A stretch of DNA of 37,406 nt, taken from positions 1-37,406 of the forward strand of contig CAIOSS010000042.1 in the NCBI GenBank assembly GCA_903860995.1, given 5' to 3'. How positions within the stretch are numbered: the stretch's first letter is position 1; every line of letters starts with the position of its first letter. This document shows, piece after piece, positions 8,139 through 15,871 of this stretch. This stretch comes from an uncultured delta proteobacterium. Its GTDB lineage: Bacteria > Myxococcota_A > Polyangia > Polyangiales > Ga0077539. The translations under genes and the position numbers were made by a program. The notes beneath the pieces were generated by a model. The model was not told where the DNA came from, made no database searches, and saw nothing but the letters and a program-made list of their open reading frames with translations.

Positions 8139-10328
8139 TCAGGCAGCCGAGCGCTTCTCGAGCAGCGCTGGATCAAGGGCCTTGATGACGCTGACCACGT
8201 CCAGCAGGTCGGTGACCTTGCCCTGGATCGTCGTGGAGCCGAAAAGCCCTGGCGACGCTGCGTCGCACTCGATATCCGGGGTTTCATCGACGATGTCCAC
8301 GATGCGCCGCACGACCAGCCCGAAGCGGCGGCCGTGCTCGGCGTAAACGATAACCTGCAGTGACTCGGTCAACTCCTGCGTGTGGCCGTTGCCAAAGAAC
8401 TCGCAGAGATCGATCAGCGGGAGAATCTCGCCGCGGTATTGAACGACCTTCCGACGCCCCGCCCGCTCGACCCGCGTTCGCGCGAACTCCTCGAGGCGGG
8501 CGACCTTCGCGAGCGGGAGAGCGATTCGCGAGTCATCGTCCACCTGGAAGAGCAGCAGCGCCTGCCTGGACTTCGCGCTGGCATCGAGCGCCTTGTCGTC
8601 GGTGCGCATCCGTTCTCGGCTGGCCGTCATGATGCCGGCGCGCTTCGCCACGCCGAGCACGTCAAGGATGAGCGCCACACGTCCGTCGCCCATGATGGTC
8701 GCGCCGGCGAAGACCGAAACGTCCTTGATCTCCCGTCCGAAGGGCTTCACCACGATTTCACCGGTGTCGCTCACGCCATCGACGACCAGGCCGAAGGGGC
8801 GGTCATCCGCTTGTACGACCACGATGTTGAGCACGTCGTCCTCGGCGATTCCCCGGGGGGCACCGCCAAGCGCGGTGCGGAGGTACACGAGCGGGAGGAG
8901 ATTGCCGCGGAGCCGAAAGATGGGCGCGCCCTGAAGCGTCTCGATGCCCGCGAGCGCCTGAGCGCCTTCGAGGCGGACGAGCTCAAGCAGGCTCACCTGC
9001 GGAATGGCATAGCGCTCGCCATTGTCATGAATCACCAGCGCCGGGACGATTGCGAGGGTGAGGGGAATCTTGATCTTGAGGACCGTGCCTCGACCGAGGA
9101 CGCTGTGCACCTCGACGGTGCCGCCAATCTTCTCGACGTTCGTGCGAACGACGTCCATGCCGACGCCTCGCCCGGAGAGCCGGGTGACCTGCTCGGCGGT
9201 CGAGAATCCGGGCTTAAAGATCAGCGCGATCGCTTCGGCCTCGGTCAACCGGGCCGCGCGCTCAGCCGAGATGATCCCCCGGCGGATGGCCGTTTGCTTG
9301 ACGCGCTCGGGGTCGATGCCTGCGCCATCGTCACTCAGGTCGATGTTGACGCGTCCACCTTCGTGAAAGGCCCGGAGCGAGAGGCGCCCGGTCGAGGGCT
9401 TTCCCGCGGCGACACGCACGTCGGGCATTTCGATGCCGTGGTCGATGGCGTTGCGAACCACATGCGTGAGCGGGTCACGCACCGCCTCGATGATCGTTCG
9501 GTCGAGTTCCGTCTCAGCGCCCTCCATCTCGATCTCCACCTGCTTGCCGCAAGAGTAAGCGAGGTCGCGTACCACACGGGGAAACTTGTTGAGCACGTTG
9601 CCGATCGGCTGCATGCGCGTCTTCATCACCCCCTCTTGCAGTTCGGTGGTGATGAGATTGAGTCGCTGCGAGGTGCCCGCGAACGTGGCGTCACGATGAT
9701 CGACCAGCTGCAGGATCTGATTGCGAGCGAGCACGAGTTCGCCGACCAGGTTCATAAGCCGATCGAGGAGCCCAACGTCCACGCGCACGCTCGTCTCGGC
9801 GACCTGGACTTCGCGAAGTTCGAGGTGCTGCTCGACGGGCGGCGACTCGCGCAGGACCGAGCTGCGGTCCACGGTCGGGACCAGCGGCGGCGGCGGCAGA
9901 GTCAGGGGGACACGCACGCCGTTGGGCGGTGGAAGAGCGCTCGGAGCCATGTGCAGCCTGTTGAGCATATCGACGAGGGACCGATAGTCACCCTCGCCCT
10001 CGTTCCCATGCTGCTCGACTGCTTCGAGAATCTGTCGCACTGCGTCGCACATCGCCAGGAGCGACGTGGTCATCCGGCCGGTGAACTTGATGCGCCCGTC
10101 TCGCAGCCGACTGAGAAGGTTTTCGCCTGCGTGGGTGACCGACTCCAGCTGCTTGAAATCGAGGAACCCCGCAGTGCCCTTGATGGTGTGCACTGCCCGA
10201 AAGATCCCCGCGATGCGCTGCTGGCCCGCGGGTTCGCGCTCCAGAGCAACCAGTTCTCGGTCGAGCAGGTCGAGGTTCTCGCGGCTCTCCGCCAAAAACT
10301 CCTGCAGGATTTCATCGTCAAGTGTCAT
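8139..10328 (-). CDS. cheA: CheA chemotaxis histidine kinase with an extra C-terminal CheW domain
   Basis: The start is taken at MTLDDEILQEF (ATG 10328), where CheA homology begins; the protein is about 729 residues. P1 (Hpt) has His47 in FRAVHTIKGTAGFLDF. The linker is short, with no clear P2 CheY-binding domain. P3 dimerisation follows (LMNLVGELVLARNQ). P4 has N box THVVRNAIDHGIE and ATP loops DDGAGID and GRGVGMDVV. P5 is CheW-like, and a second CheW-like domain occupies the last 150 or so residues (from SRQALLLFQVDDD). CheA autophosphorylates under receptor control and feeds CheY and CheB. A double CheW tail is a recurrent variant in delta-proteobacterial-type systems and may widen array contacts. 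It is the first gene of the operon. Confidence 0.96.
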   Translation of the reverse strand: MTLDDEILQEFLAESRENLDLLDRELVALEREPAGQQRIAGIFRAVHTIKGTAGFLDFKQLESVTHAGENLLSRLRDGRIKFTGRMTTSLLAMCDAVRQILEAVEQHGNEGEGDYRSLVDMLNRLHMAPSALPPPNGVRVPLTLPPPPLVPTVDRSSVLRESPPVEQHLELREVQVAETSVRVDVGLLDRLMNLVGELVLARNQILQLVDHRDATFAGTSQRLNLITTELQEGVMKTRMQPIGNVLNKFPRVVRDLAYSCGKQVEIEMEGAETELDRTIIEAVRDPLTHVVRNAIDHGIEMPDVRVAAGKPSTGRLSLRAFHEGGRVNIDLSDDGAGIDPERVKQTAIRRGIISAERAARLTEAEAIALIFKPGFSTAEQVTRLSGRGVGMDVVRTNVEKIGGTVEVHSVLGRGTVLKIKIPLTLAIVPALVIHDNGERYAIPQVSLLELVRLEGAQALAGIETLQGAPIFRLRGNLLPLVYLRTALGGAPRGIAEDDVLNIVVVQADDRPFGLVVDGVSDTGEIVVKPFGREIKDVSVFAGATIMGDGRVALILDVLGVAKRAGIMTASRERMRTDDKALDASAKSRQALLLFQVDDDSRIALPLAKVARLEEFARTRVERAGRRKVVQYRGEILPLIDLCEFFGNGHTQELTESLQVIVYAEHGRRFGLVVRRIVDIVDETPDIECDAASPGLFGSTTIQGKVTDLLDVVSVIKALDPALLEKRSAA

Positions 10329-10969
10329 TTCGCGCTCTGGCCGTACGAGTTGCGTGGCTGTCCGATGAGGCACCGACGGCGTGGCCCTTCATCCCGCTCA
10401 AGCCCATTACATCCCCGCACTGCGCCATTGACGCAACGGCCGGGCACCATAGCGCACGGTCTGGAGGACCACATGCGGCTGAGAGTCTGCGAAGAGGCGC
10501 GTCGCCTTCGTTGCACCTGTACTGTTCGGGGCAGGCTATCGACCGCCCGTGCCGATTCAGGAGCCCGGCTCGCAAATTATCTTGGTACCGCTGCCGATCC
10601 GGACCCCGGCGCGCGATCGATCGATCCGACGCGATGAGGCGCGAGCAGCCTCGGCCTTGAAGTTGCGCCGTCATGACGAGGACACAGAGCCGTCCTCGCC
10701 CGGCTCGGCTTCTGGCTTGCGAGCGACCCCCGATCGGTTGCGAAACGACGCGCCCGTTGTCCGCGGCTGGCACCGCGCGGGGCTCGTCGATGGGGCGACG
10801 TACCCGGTCGCGGGCGCCTCGGACCCCACGGTAGGAATTTATTTTCCGAACGACAAATTTCGCGAACAGCAGCGAAAATCGTGGCCACGCCCGGCCGAAC
10901 GTCGTGGGAGAGGGCGACGGCAGGCCTCTTGCCGTTCCCGGTTCGACCGATGTGTGGTCTGATCCCAAC
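10329..10969 (+). other. Divergent intergenic region between the cheA operon and a second cheY-like gene
   Basis: I find no gene in these roughly 640 bp on either strand; the open frames are rich in Arg/Pro/Ser and lack family motifs or a good ribosome site. It should hold the promoters of both flanking units. The most AT-rich part (about 10831-10880) is the best promoter candidate. No convincing sigma-54 or sigma-70 pair could be fixed by eye. Confidence 0.5.
10858..10877. promoter_or_regulatory. Inverted repeat in an AT-rich island upstream of the cheY-like gene
   Basis: TTTCGC and GCGAAA are separated by eight bases inside the only AT-rich stretch of the intergenic region, about 95 bp before the ATG of the plus-strand regulator. 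It could be a regulator-binding dyad or part of a promoter. A second small dyad, ACGGCA...TGCCGT, lies at 10917-10935. Both are short and unproven. Confidence 0.25.
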
Positions 10970-11332
10970 ATGAAGATCCTAATCGTCGATGACAGCAAGG
11001 CCATGAGGATGATCATCACCCGCTCCCTGCGTCAAGCCGAGCTGGGTGAACTGACGCTTTTCGAAGCGTCCAACGGCGCCGAGGCGCTGGCGTGCGTCGC
11101 GAGCGACCAGCCAGACCTTGTTCTCACCGACTGGAACATGCCGACGATGAACGGCCTCGAGCTGCTGCAGGCTCTCCAGGCTCAAGGAGCACCTCCCAAG
11201 GTGGGCGTCGTGACCTCGGAAGGCACCGTCGCGATCCGTCATGCGGCGAGCTCTGCCGGTGCTGCCTTCATCATCACCAAGCCATTCACGCCGGAAATCT
11301 TTCGAGCCGCGCTTTCGCCGGTGCTGCGATAG
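10970..11332 (+). CDS. CheY-like response regulator
   Basis: This 120-residue receiver domain has an acidic pocket in ILIVDDSKAM, phospho-acceptor Asp54 in TDWNMPTMNGLELL, the switch in VVTSEG and Lys in ITKPFTPE. The start is the ATG at 10970 (MKILIVDD), where receiver homology begins. It is transcribed away from the chemosensory operon and lies 65 bp before a CheX/CheC-like gene, so the pair probably forms a small unit. It may compete for CheA phosphate as a sink or carry a second output. The partner is inferred from position only. Confidence 0.92.
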   Translation: MKILIVDDSKAMRMIITRSLRQAELGELTLFEASNGAEALACVASDQPDLVLTDWNMPTMNGLELLQALQAQGAPPKVGVVTSEGTVAIRHAASSAGAAFIITKPFTPEIFRAALSPVLR

Positions 11333-11397
11333 GTTAACGTGCAGCGAGCAGACCTTTCATGACGGCCTCAACTCTGGACAATGGGTGATCACTGACG

Positions 11398-11892
11398 ATG
11401 TCCGTGCAGAAGAACGCGCTCCCGTTGCCAACTGGCAGGCAGGTGGGTCTCTTACTCAACCAGTTGCTCGGGCGCTCGGTCCGGGTCGAGCAGAATGCCA
11501 CCGCGATGGCGGTCAGGCAGCCATGCGTCATCGGCATTTACGTGGCGGATGACGACGCAGTAGTAGCGCTGTGCGTGTTCGACCTGAAGCTCGGCTGCCA
11601 CCTCGGCGCGTGCTTGTCGATGATTCCGCCGGTGATCGCGGAGGAGTCGGTTCGCCGCGGCGTGCTGGGCGAAAACATCGCGGAAAACCTCTACGAGGTG
11701 GCCAACATCATGTCCAGCATGTTCAACCACGACGGACAGGCCCATGTGCGGCTTCGCGAAATCGTACAGGCTGTGAAGGCGGTCCCGCCTTTCGTAGGGG
11801 AGATGTTGGTCCGCAAGCCGATGCGCCTGGACCTCAACATCAACATCAGTGGCTACGGTGCTGGTCCGATGGTTTTACTCATCGAACCGTAG
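11398..11892 (+). CDS. CheX/CheC-like protein
   Basis: A 164-residue protein. The stretch GENIAENLYEVANIMSS matches the phosphatase motif of CheC/CheX proteins, but the first position of D/S-x3-E-x2-N is Glu here (ENLYEVAN). The expected downstream proline is not at the usual spacing. It follows the CheY-like gene on the same strand, just as cheX belongs with cheY in the operon, which supports a role on that regulator. With the motif altered it might bind rather than dephosphorylate. The ATG at 11398 gives MSVQKNALPLP; no strong Shine-Dalgarno is visible. Confidence 0.6.
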   Translation: MSVQKNALPLPTGRQVGLLLNQLLGRSVRVEQNATAMAVRQPCVIGIYVADDDAVVALCVFDLKLGCHLGACLSMIPPVIAEESVRRGVLGENIAENLYEVANIMSSMFNHDGQAHVRLREIVQAVKAVPPFVGEMLVRKPMRLDLNINISGYGAGPMVLLIEP

Positions 11893-12034
11893 CTTCCAGG
11901 CGCGCGTGCATGCACTTCGCAGGCTTCCCCTCCGATGCTGATGCCGGGGAAGGGTCGTGCTCGTGGTGATTGTCGCGCCTCTTGAAACGGTCCGGCTCAA
12001 CGACTGACACCGCGACCTTTGGGGCTCATCACGC

Positions 12035-12533
12035 AGCTCGCGTGGCCGGCTCGATCACGACTAGGACATGCGCGCCGGTATCCTCGTGCCATCGCGCGCC
12101 AGGGCGATTCATCCTCACTTCGACGAGGCACTTGCAAGTCGCCTCGACGTTGCCGCTTCCGATGGGCAGCCCCGCGGCGCGGGCGTGCGCGGAGAGCATC
12201 CGCGAGGCGTGATGAGCCAGGGACGTCCGTGCCTCATGCATCGGGCAGGACGTGTCCTTTGGGGGCGTCGGGATGTCCCACGTCGCGATCTCCGACGCGA
12301 CCCGCTCGGCACCGTCGGGACGTTCGAGCAGCAGCGCCTTCCAGCGAGCGAGCAACTTCGATCCCTCGGCTGCGCTCTGCGGGTTCGAGCGCCGGCAGTA
12401 CTGGGACGTAGGCCGACCGTTCGAGCGCGGCCGTGTGCTCGCCGAGCGCGCGCTCGAAGGTCGCGAGACCACCCGGCGACGCCGCCGACGATGCGGCGAT
12501 CTGCTCGGACAGCAGACGAATCAGCGACTCCAA
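12035..12533 (-). pseudogene. Internally deleted ISKra4-like transposase remnant
   Basis: Two minus-strand frames give the two ends of one transposase. The N-terminal piece (about 12533-12380) includes GGLATFERALGEHTAALER, like the leader of ISKra4-family proteins. The C-terminal piece (about 12370-12035), in another frame, includes GLPIGSGNVEATCK and RMNRPGARWHEDTGAHVL, the characteristic C-terminal signature of that family (IGSG-x-VE ... GxRW). The catalytic middle is missing and the join is out of frame. No terminal repeats were found. It is dead. About 135 bp on its left, back to the CheX-like gene, hold nothing I can name. Confidence 0.65.
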
Positions 12534-12843
12534 ACGGGCATCTTGCGAGCGGGCAGGTCTCCCTCCTCCTCCGGTCGATGACTGGTGTGATGGGGTTGGT
12601 CGCGCTCGTGGTCGCTGTGGTCTTGATCACGCGCCGCGCGATCTTCGCTGTCTCGCGCCGAGGATAGCTGACCCTGCCGTTGCACGGGGTTGTCAAGCCA
12701 TCGGGGAGCCCCGAGACCCCCAGGGCTCGCCTCCAGGCAGAGCGCCATCACGCAGCATCAACTCCGCGTTGATTCACGCGGGCCGCGCCCGGTAGGGCTT
12801 GCATACTGGTGGGCACTTCACGTCATATGTCTGGTAACACTGT
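12534..12843. other. Intergenic stretch with no recognisable gene
   Basis: About 310 bp between the transposase remnant and the next gene. Open frames here lack motifs and codon bias. The last 50 bp before 12844 are less GC-rich (around 12803-12850) and are the likely promoter/leader of the 298-residue gene. Confidence 0.4.
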
Positions 12844-13740
12844 ATGTCATACTTTCGTGACCGCGACCGACGCCCTGAAGAACCGTCTCCGCGCAAGAAG
12901 CTAGAGGCCCTGGCCCGCGCCTACCGGGTCCAGGGGGCGGGCACCCTCGATGCGCTGATCGATGGGCTCAACCCTACCGAGTGCCGCAACCGAGGGCGCT
13001 GCGTCCCGACCGACAAGATCGTCGAAGACGCCGTGGGCGTGTACCTCAAGGCCTTCGATGCGCTGCGGCGCGGCAGCGAGGCGCAGCGGACCTCGGTCCG
13101 TGGCTGCACCCTCGAGCTGCTCGTGCTCATGACCGAGCAGGTCGTGCGCCTCGCTCAGCGCAGCGAGCAGCGCGCGACGGAGCAGGCCGCGCTCGCCGAC
13201 ACCATCGAGAAAGCGATGGCGCAGCTCCGCTCGCAGTACGCGCGCGCGCTGACGACGCGCGAGCAGGCGCGGCGGCTCCTCGGGGGCATGGCGCGCGACG
13301 ACGGGGCGTTCCAGGAGGAGGTGCGAGGCGCGGCGACGGCGGCCGCGGGCGGCGGGTCAGCGAGCGCGGCGATGCTGGCACTGGCGGCCCTCGGGCGCCG
13401 GGTGCTGACCGACCCTGACCCGAAGATCATCGTGCGCGCGCGCCTGCTGGGGCTCGACGAGGCATACGTGACGTCGCTGGAGACGCTCGGCGGCGACCTG
13501 CGTACGCGCGAGGCCGAGCTCCAGCGACTGACGGGTCACGACGACACGGTCGACGACGCGCTCGCCGTCGAAGCCGGGATCACGCTGCACCTGATGATGA
13601 TGGTGATCGAGGCGTTCGAGTCGGCGCACGAGATCGAGCCCAGCGTGGCGGTGCTGCGCCCGGTGCACACCCAGCGCCTCGTGCGCCGGCTCTCGAAGCT
13701 GCCGCCGCCGGTGGCGCTCGTCGTCACGCGCGGCCGCTGA
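12844..13740 (+). CDS. Unrecognised 298-residue, helix-rich protein
   Basis: I do not recognise the family. The codon bias is strong and the frame is open from ATG to TGA, so it is very likely real. The N-terminus (about 1-65) is charged and holds two cysteines in TECRNRGRC. Residues about 90-160 look like a long amphipathic helix rich in Ala, Arg, Gln and Glu (coiled-coil candidate). An Ala/Gly-rich stretch follows near 155-180, then more helices with a Met-rich HLMMMVIEAFE. There is no signal peptide or membrane segment. It sits alone between transposon remnants, and one copy of the 56-bp repeat lies 24 bp after its stop, so it may be accessory DNA. Confidence 0.7.
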   Translation: MSYFRDRDRRPEEPSPRKKLEALARAYRVQGAGTLDALIDGLNPTECRNRGRCVPTDKIVEDAVGVYLKAFDALRRGSEAQRTSVRGCTLELLVLMTEQVVRLAQRSEQRATEQAALADTIEKAMAQLRSQYARALTTREQARRLLGGMARDDGAFQEEVRGAATAAAGGGSASAAMLALAALGRRVLTDPDPKIIVRARLLGLDEAYVTSLETLGGDLRTREAELQRLTGHDDTVDDALAVEAGITLHLMMMVIEAFESAHEIEPSVAVLRPVHTQRLVRRLSKLPPPVALVVTRGR

Positions 13741-13763
13741 CCTCCAAAGGGGTCGAGGGGATC

Positions 13764-13819
13764 GGCGAACCAACGCGGCACCCTCGTTCGAACGGATCCG
13801 CTGCGGTTACCGGAACACC
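13764..13819. repeat. 56-bp repeat, copy 1 (second copy at 34416-34471)
   Basis: This segment matches 34416-34471 at 49 of 56 positions without gaps in the same orientation. The first 23 bases, the central CGGATCCGCTGC and the final AACACC are identical. Both copies sit beside insertion-sequence debris, so it is probably an element end or a small dispersed repeat. The remaining sequence to about 14120 contains no gene I can support. Confidence 0.75.
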
Positions 13820-14121
13820 CTCCCAAGATCTCTTGGGGTGGCCGCTGGAGAGCTCGCTGGCAGGTCGAACGAGGGACGTGCGTGGTGGCGGAGGGTTGGG
13901 CAGGGTTGTGGCGCACGGCTCGTCGGCGTGGTGGGGGTTGGTGTTCGCAACCCGTCTCCTGCCCCGACGCGTGCCGTGTCTGCAACCCCCGCCAGAAGCT
14001 CCCGTGACCTCACGCCGTGTCGAAGTGATGCGCGAGGCCGAGCTTCGGGCTCGGGCCCAGTCCGCCCGGCAGCGGCGCCAGGACGGCGGCCTTGCAGTCA
14101 CGGCAGCGACCCCGGTGCTGA

Positions 14122-14164
14122 GCGACAACTACATCGCCCCAACGGCGACAACTACATCGCCCCA
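14122..14164. repeat. Pair of 20-bp direct repeats at the end of an IS21-type remnant
   Basis: The 20-bp GCGACAACTACATCGCCCCA occurs twice (14122-14141 and 14145-14164), three bases apart, about 60 bp before the start of an istA-like frame. Multiple direct copies of a roughly 20-bp sequence just inside the terminus are typical of IS21-family elements, where they bind the transposase. This marks the left end of the remnant. Confidence 0.65.
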
Positions 14165-14225
14165 TTGGGGTGACTGCGGTTCGACGGGGTAGCGCGGCGG
14201 CCTCGCATGGGGCGACTGCCGGCGC

Positions 14226-14519
14226 GTGAAGCCCGCGCCCGACAACCAGGTGAGGAAGCTGATGGAAGAGTTGAGCAAGCACGGCGCGGTCGGCCTCGCG
14301 GCGATCAAGGCCGGCATGGATCGCAAGACCGCGCGCAATTACATCGTGGCCGCTACGCTGCCCTCGCAGATGCGCGCACTGCGCGACTGGCGCACCCGCG
14401 AGGACCCCTTCACCGAGCACCGCGAGGAGGTCGAGGCCCTGCGCCGAGACACCCAGGCGCTGGGATGCCAGGACGGTCGTCGATCTAACCCGCCGACGAA
14501 GCACCTGGACCGCTTCTAG
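14226..14519 (+). pseudogene. istA: IS21-family istA transposase, 5' fragment
   Basis: The GTG-started frame (MKPAPDNQVRKLM...) matches the N-terminal helix-turn-helix of IS21 IstA proteins, including MDRKTARNYIVAATLPSQM and WRTREDPF, for about 80 residues. It then leaves homology after RRDTQALG and stops at 14519. Intact IstA is about 400-500 residues with a DDE core, so the catalytic part and the istB helper gene are absent. The 20-bp direct repeats just upstream fit the same element. The roughly 225 bp from here to the monooxygenase gene hold no gene I can support. Confidence 0.75.
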
Positions 14520-14746
14520 CCCGGGCAGTTGCGCATGTTTCAGCGGATGATCCACGCAGTGCGCCGACATGCACGTGGGGCGTGCGCACGCTCCCGCCGG
14601 GCGAGCCCGACGCCGCACCACCGAGCGGCGCCACGGCGTTCACACGCGACCCGGCGACGTGTCCGGCGCCCGGTGGCCCAAGGGCCAGCGCACGCGATGC
14701 AGATTCAAGCTCGCAATTTTGCTGTGCTTTTTCTAGTATCCATCGA

Positions 14747-15871
14747 GTGAAGCCCACCAGGATCACGGTTCCCCGACGCGTCGTGGTCGCGGGTGGTGGC
14801 GTCGCCGGACTGGGCTGCGCCCTGGCCCTGCGGCGGGCCGGCGCCGATGTGACGGTGTACGAGCGCGCTCCATCCGAGACGGGCACGCAGCGCGGCGGCA
14901 GCGGGTTCATCCTGTCGAGCGAGGCGATGCGCTCGCTCGCCTCCCTCGGCGTGACCGTCGAGGGGGCCCCGCTCCGACGCTTCGAACTCCGCGCGGCCGA
15001 CGATGCCGTCCTCGCTGCGCACGACCTCAGCGACACGCGAGCCATCTCCCGCTCCGCCCTGCTCGGCGCCCTCGCCGGGGCCCTGGGCGAGGGCGCCATC
15101 CAGTGCGGGCGGGGCGCGAGCGCGCTGTGCGGGTCGCCCGCCCATCCGCGAGTGGTGCTCGACGACGGCACGGAGGTCGAGGCCGACCTCGTCGTGGCCG
15201 CCGATGGGGTCAACTCGTTCGTGCGTCGCACGCTCTTCCCCGACCGCCAGCTCGTGGTCGGACGGGTCCGCGAGCTCGTCGGCCACCTCGAGGTCCCCGG
15301 TCTCGCGGAGTCCCTCGGGGACCGGTTCGTCAAATACCGTGATCCGGAGCGACGACGCGCCGTCGGGATCGTCCCGTGCGGCGGCGCGCGCGTCGTGTGG
15401 TACCTGCAGCTCCCGGCAGAGCTGCTGCCGGACGACAGCGTCGACCGCGCCGCGTTGGAGCAACTCGTGCGGGCGCACCTCGAGCCGTGGCCGGCGGCCA
15501 TCCGCATGCTCTCCGCGCACCTCCACACCGGACCCATCCACGTGTGGAACACCGCGGACCTCGACCCGCTGCCGCACCTCCACGTGGGCCGGGTGGTGCT
15601 GACCGGCGACGCGGCGCACCCCATGCTGCCGTTCACGAGCCAGGGGACCGCGAGCGCGCTCGAGGACGCCGTGGTGCTCACCCGCACCCTGCTCGACACC
15701 GGCTGGCTGACCGCGCCCGAACCCGATGACGACCGACGCGAGGACGCCCTGCAGCGGTACGGGCAGGAGCGCCTCCCGGTGCTCCGGCGCTTCGTCGAGG
15801 CGGGGCGCCGGATGCGCGACGAATTCCTGGGAAGTTCCGACGGCCCGGGGTTCGCGGTACCCATCGCGTGA
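14747..15871 (+). CDS. FAD-dependent monooxygenase (PHBH/UbiH-like, class A)
   Basis: A 374-residue flavoprotein aromatic-type hydroxylase. The N-terminal Rossmann motif GGGVAGLGCALALRRAG with the acidic strand end VTVYER binds FAD. The DG motif is in VVAADGVNSFVRR, and the second FAD motif is GDAAHPMLPFTSQGTASALED. These enzymes use NAD(P)H and O2 to hydroxylate ring substrates. The start is taken at GTG 14747 (MKPTRITV), just ahead of the Rossmann fold; the longer upstream frame is Pro/Ala-rich and unlike protein. An AT-rich TAGTAT at 14734-14739 lies close enough for near-leaderless transcription, which is tentative. It is followed directly by an aminotransferase in an overlapping arrangement, suggesting a joint pathway. 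The substrate is unknown. Confidence 0.88.
   Translation: MKPTRITVPRRVVVAGGGVAGLGCALALRRAGADVTVYERAPSETGTQRGGSGFILSSEAMRSLASLGVTVEGAPLRRFELRAADDAVLAAHDLSDTRAISRSALLGALAGALGEGAIQCGRGASALCGSPAHPRVVLDDGTEVEADLVVAADGVNSFVRRTLFPDRQLVVGRVRELVGHLEVPGLAESLGDRFVKYRDPERRRAVGIVPCGGARVVWYLQLPAELLPDDSVDRAALEQLVRAHLEPWPAAIRMLSAHLHTGPIHVWNTADLDPLPHLHVGRVVLTGDAAHPMLPFTSQGTASALEDAVVLTRTLLDTGWLTAPEPDDDRREDALQRYGQERLPVLRRFVEAGRRMRDEFLGSSDGPGFAVPIA

Noticed and set aside
6013..10637. Long plus-strand frames opposite the chemoreceptor and cheA
   Set aside because: They are antisense shadows with Leu/Gly/His/Asp-rich sequence; the minus strand has all conserved motifs.
10500..10640. tRNA-like GC-rich folded segment upstream of cheA
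   Set aside because: No T-loop GGTTCGA-type motif, acceptor stem or CCA end could be lined up.
10917..10935. Riboswitch or attenuator before the cheY-like gene
   Set aside because: Only a 6-bp stem with a 7-nt loop; no conserved riboswitch core or U-tract is visible.
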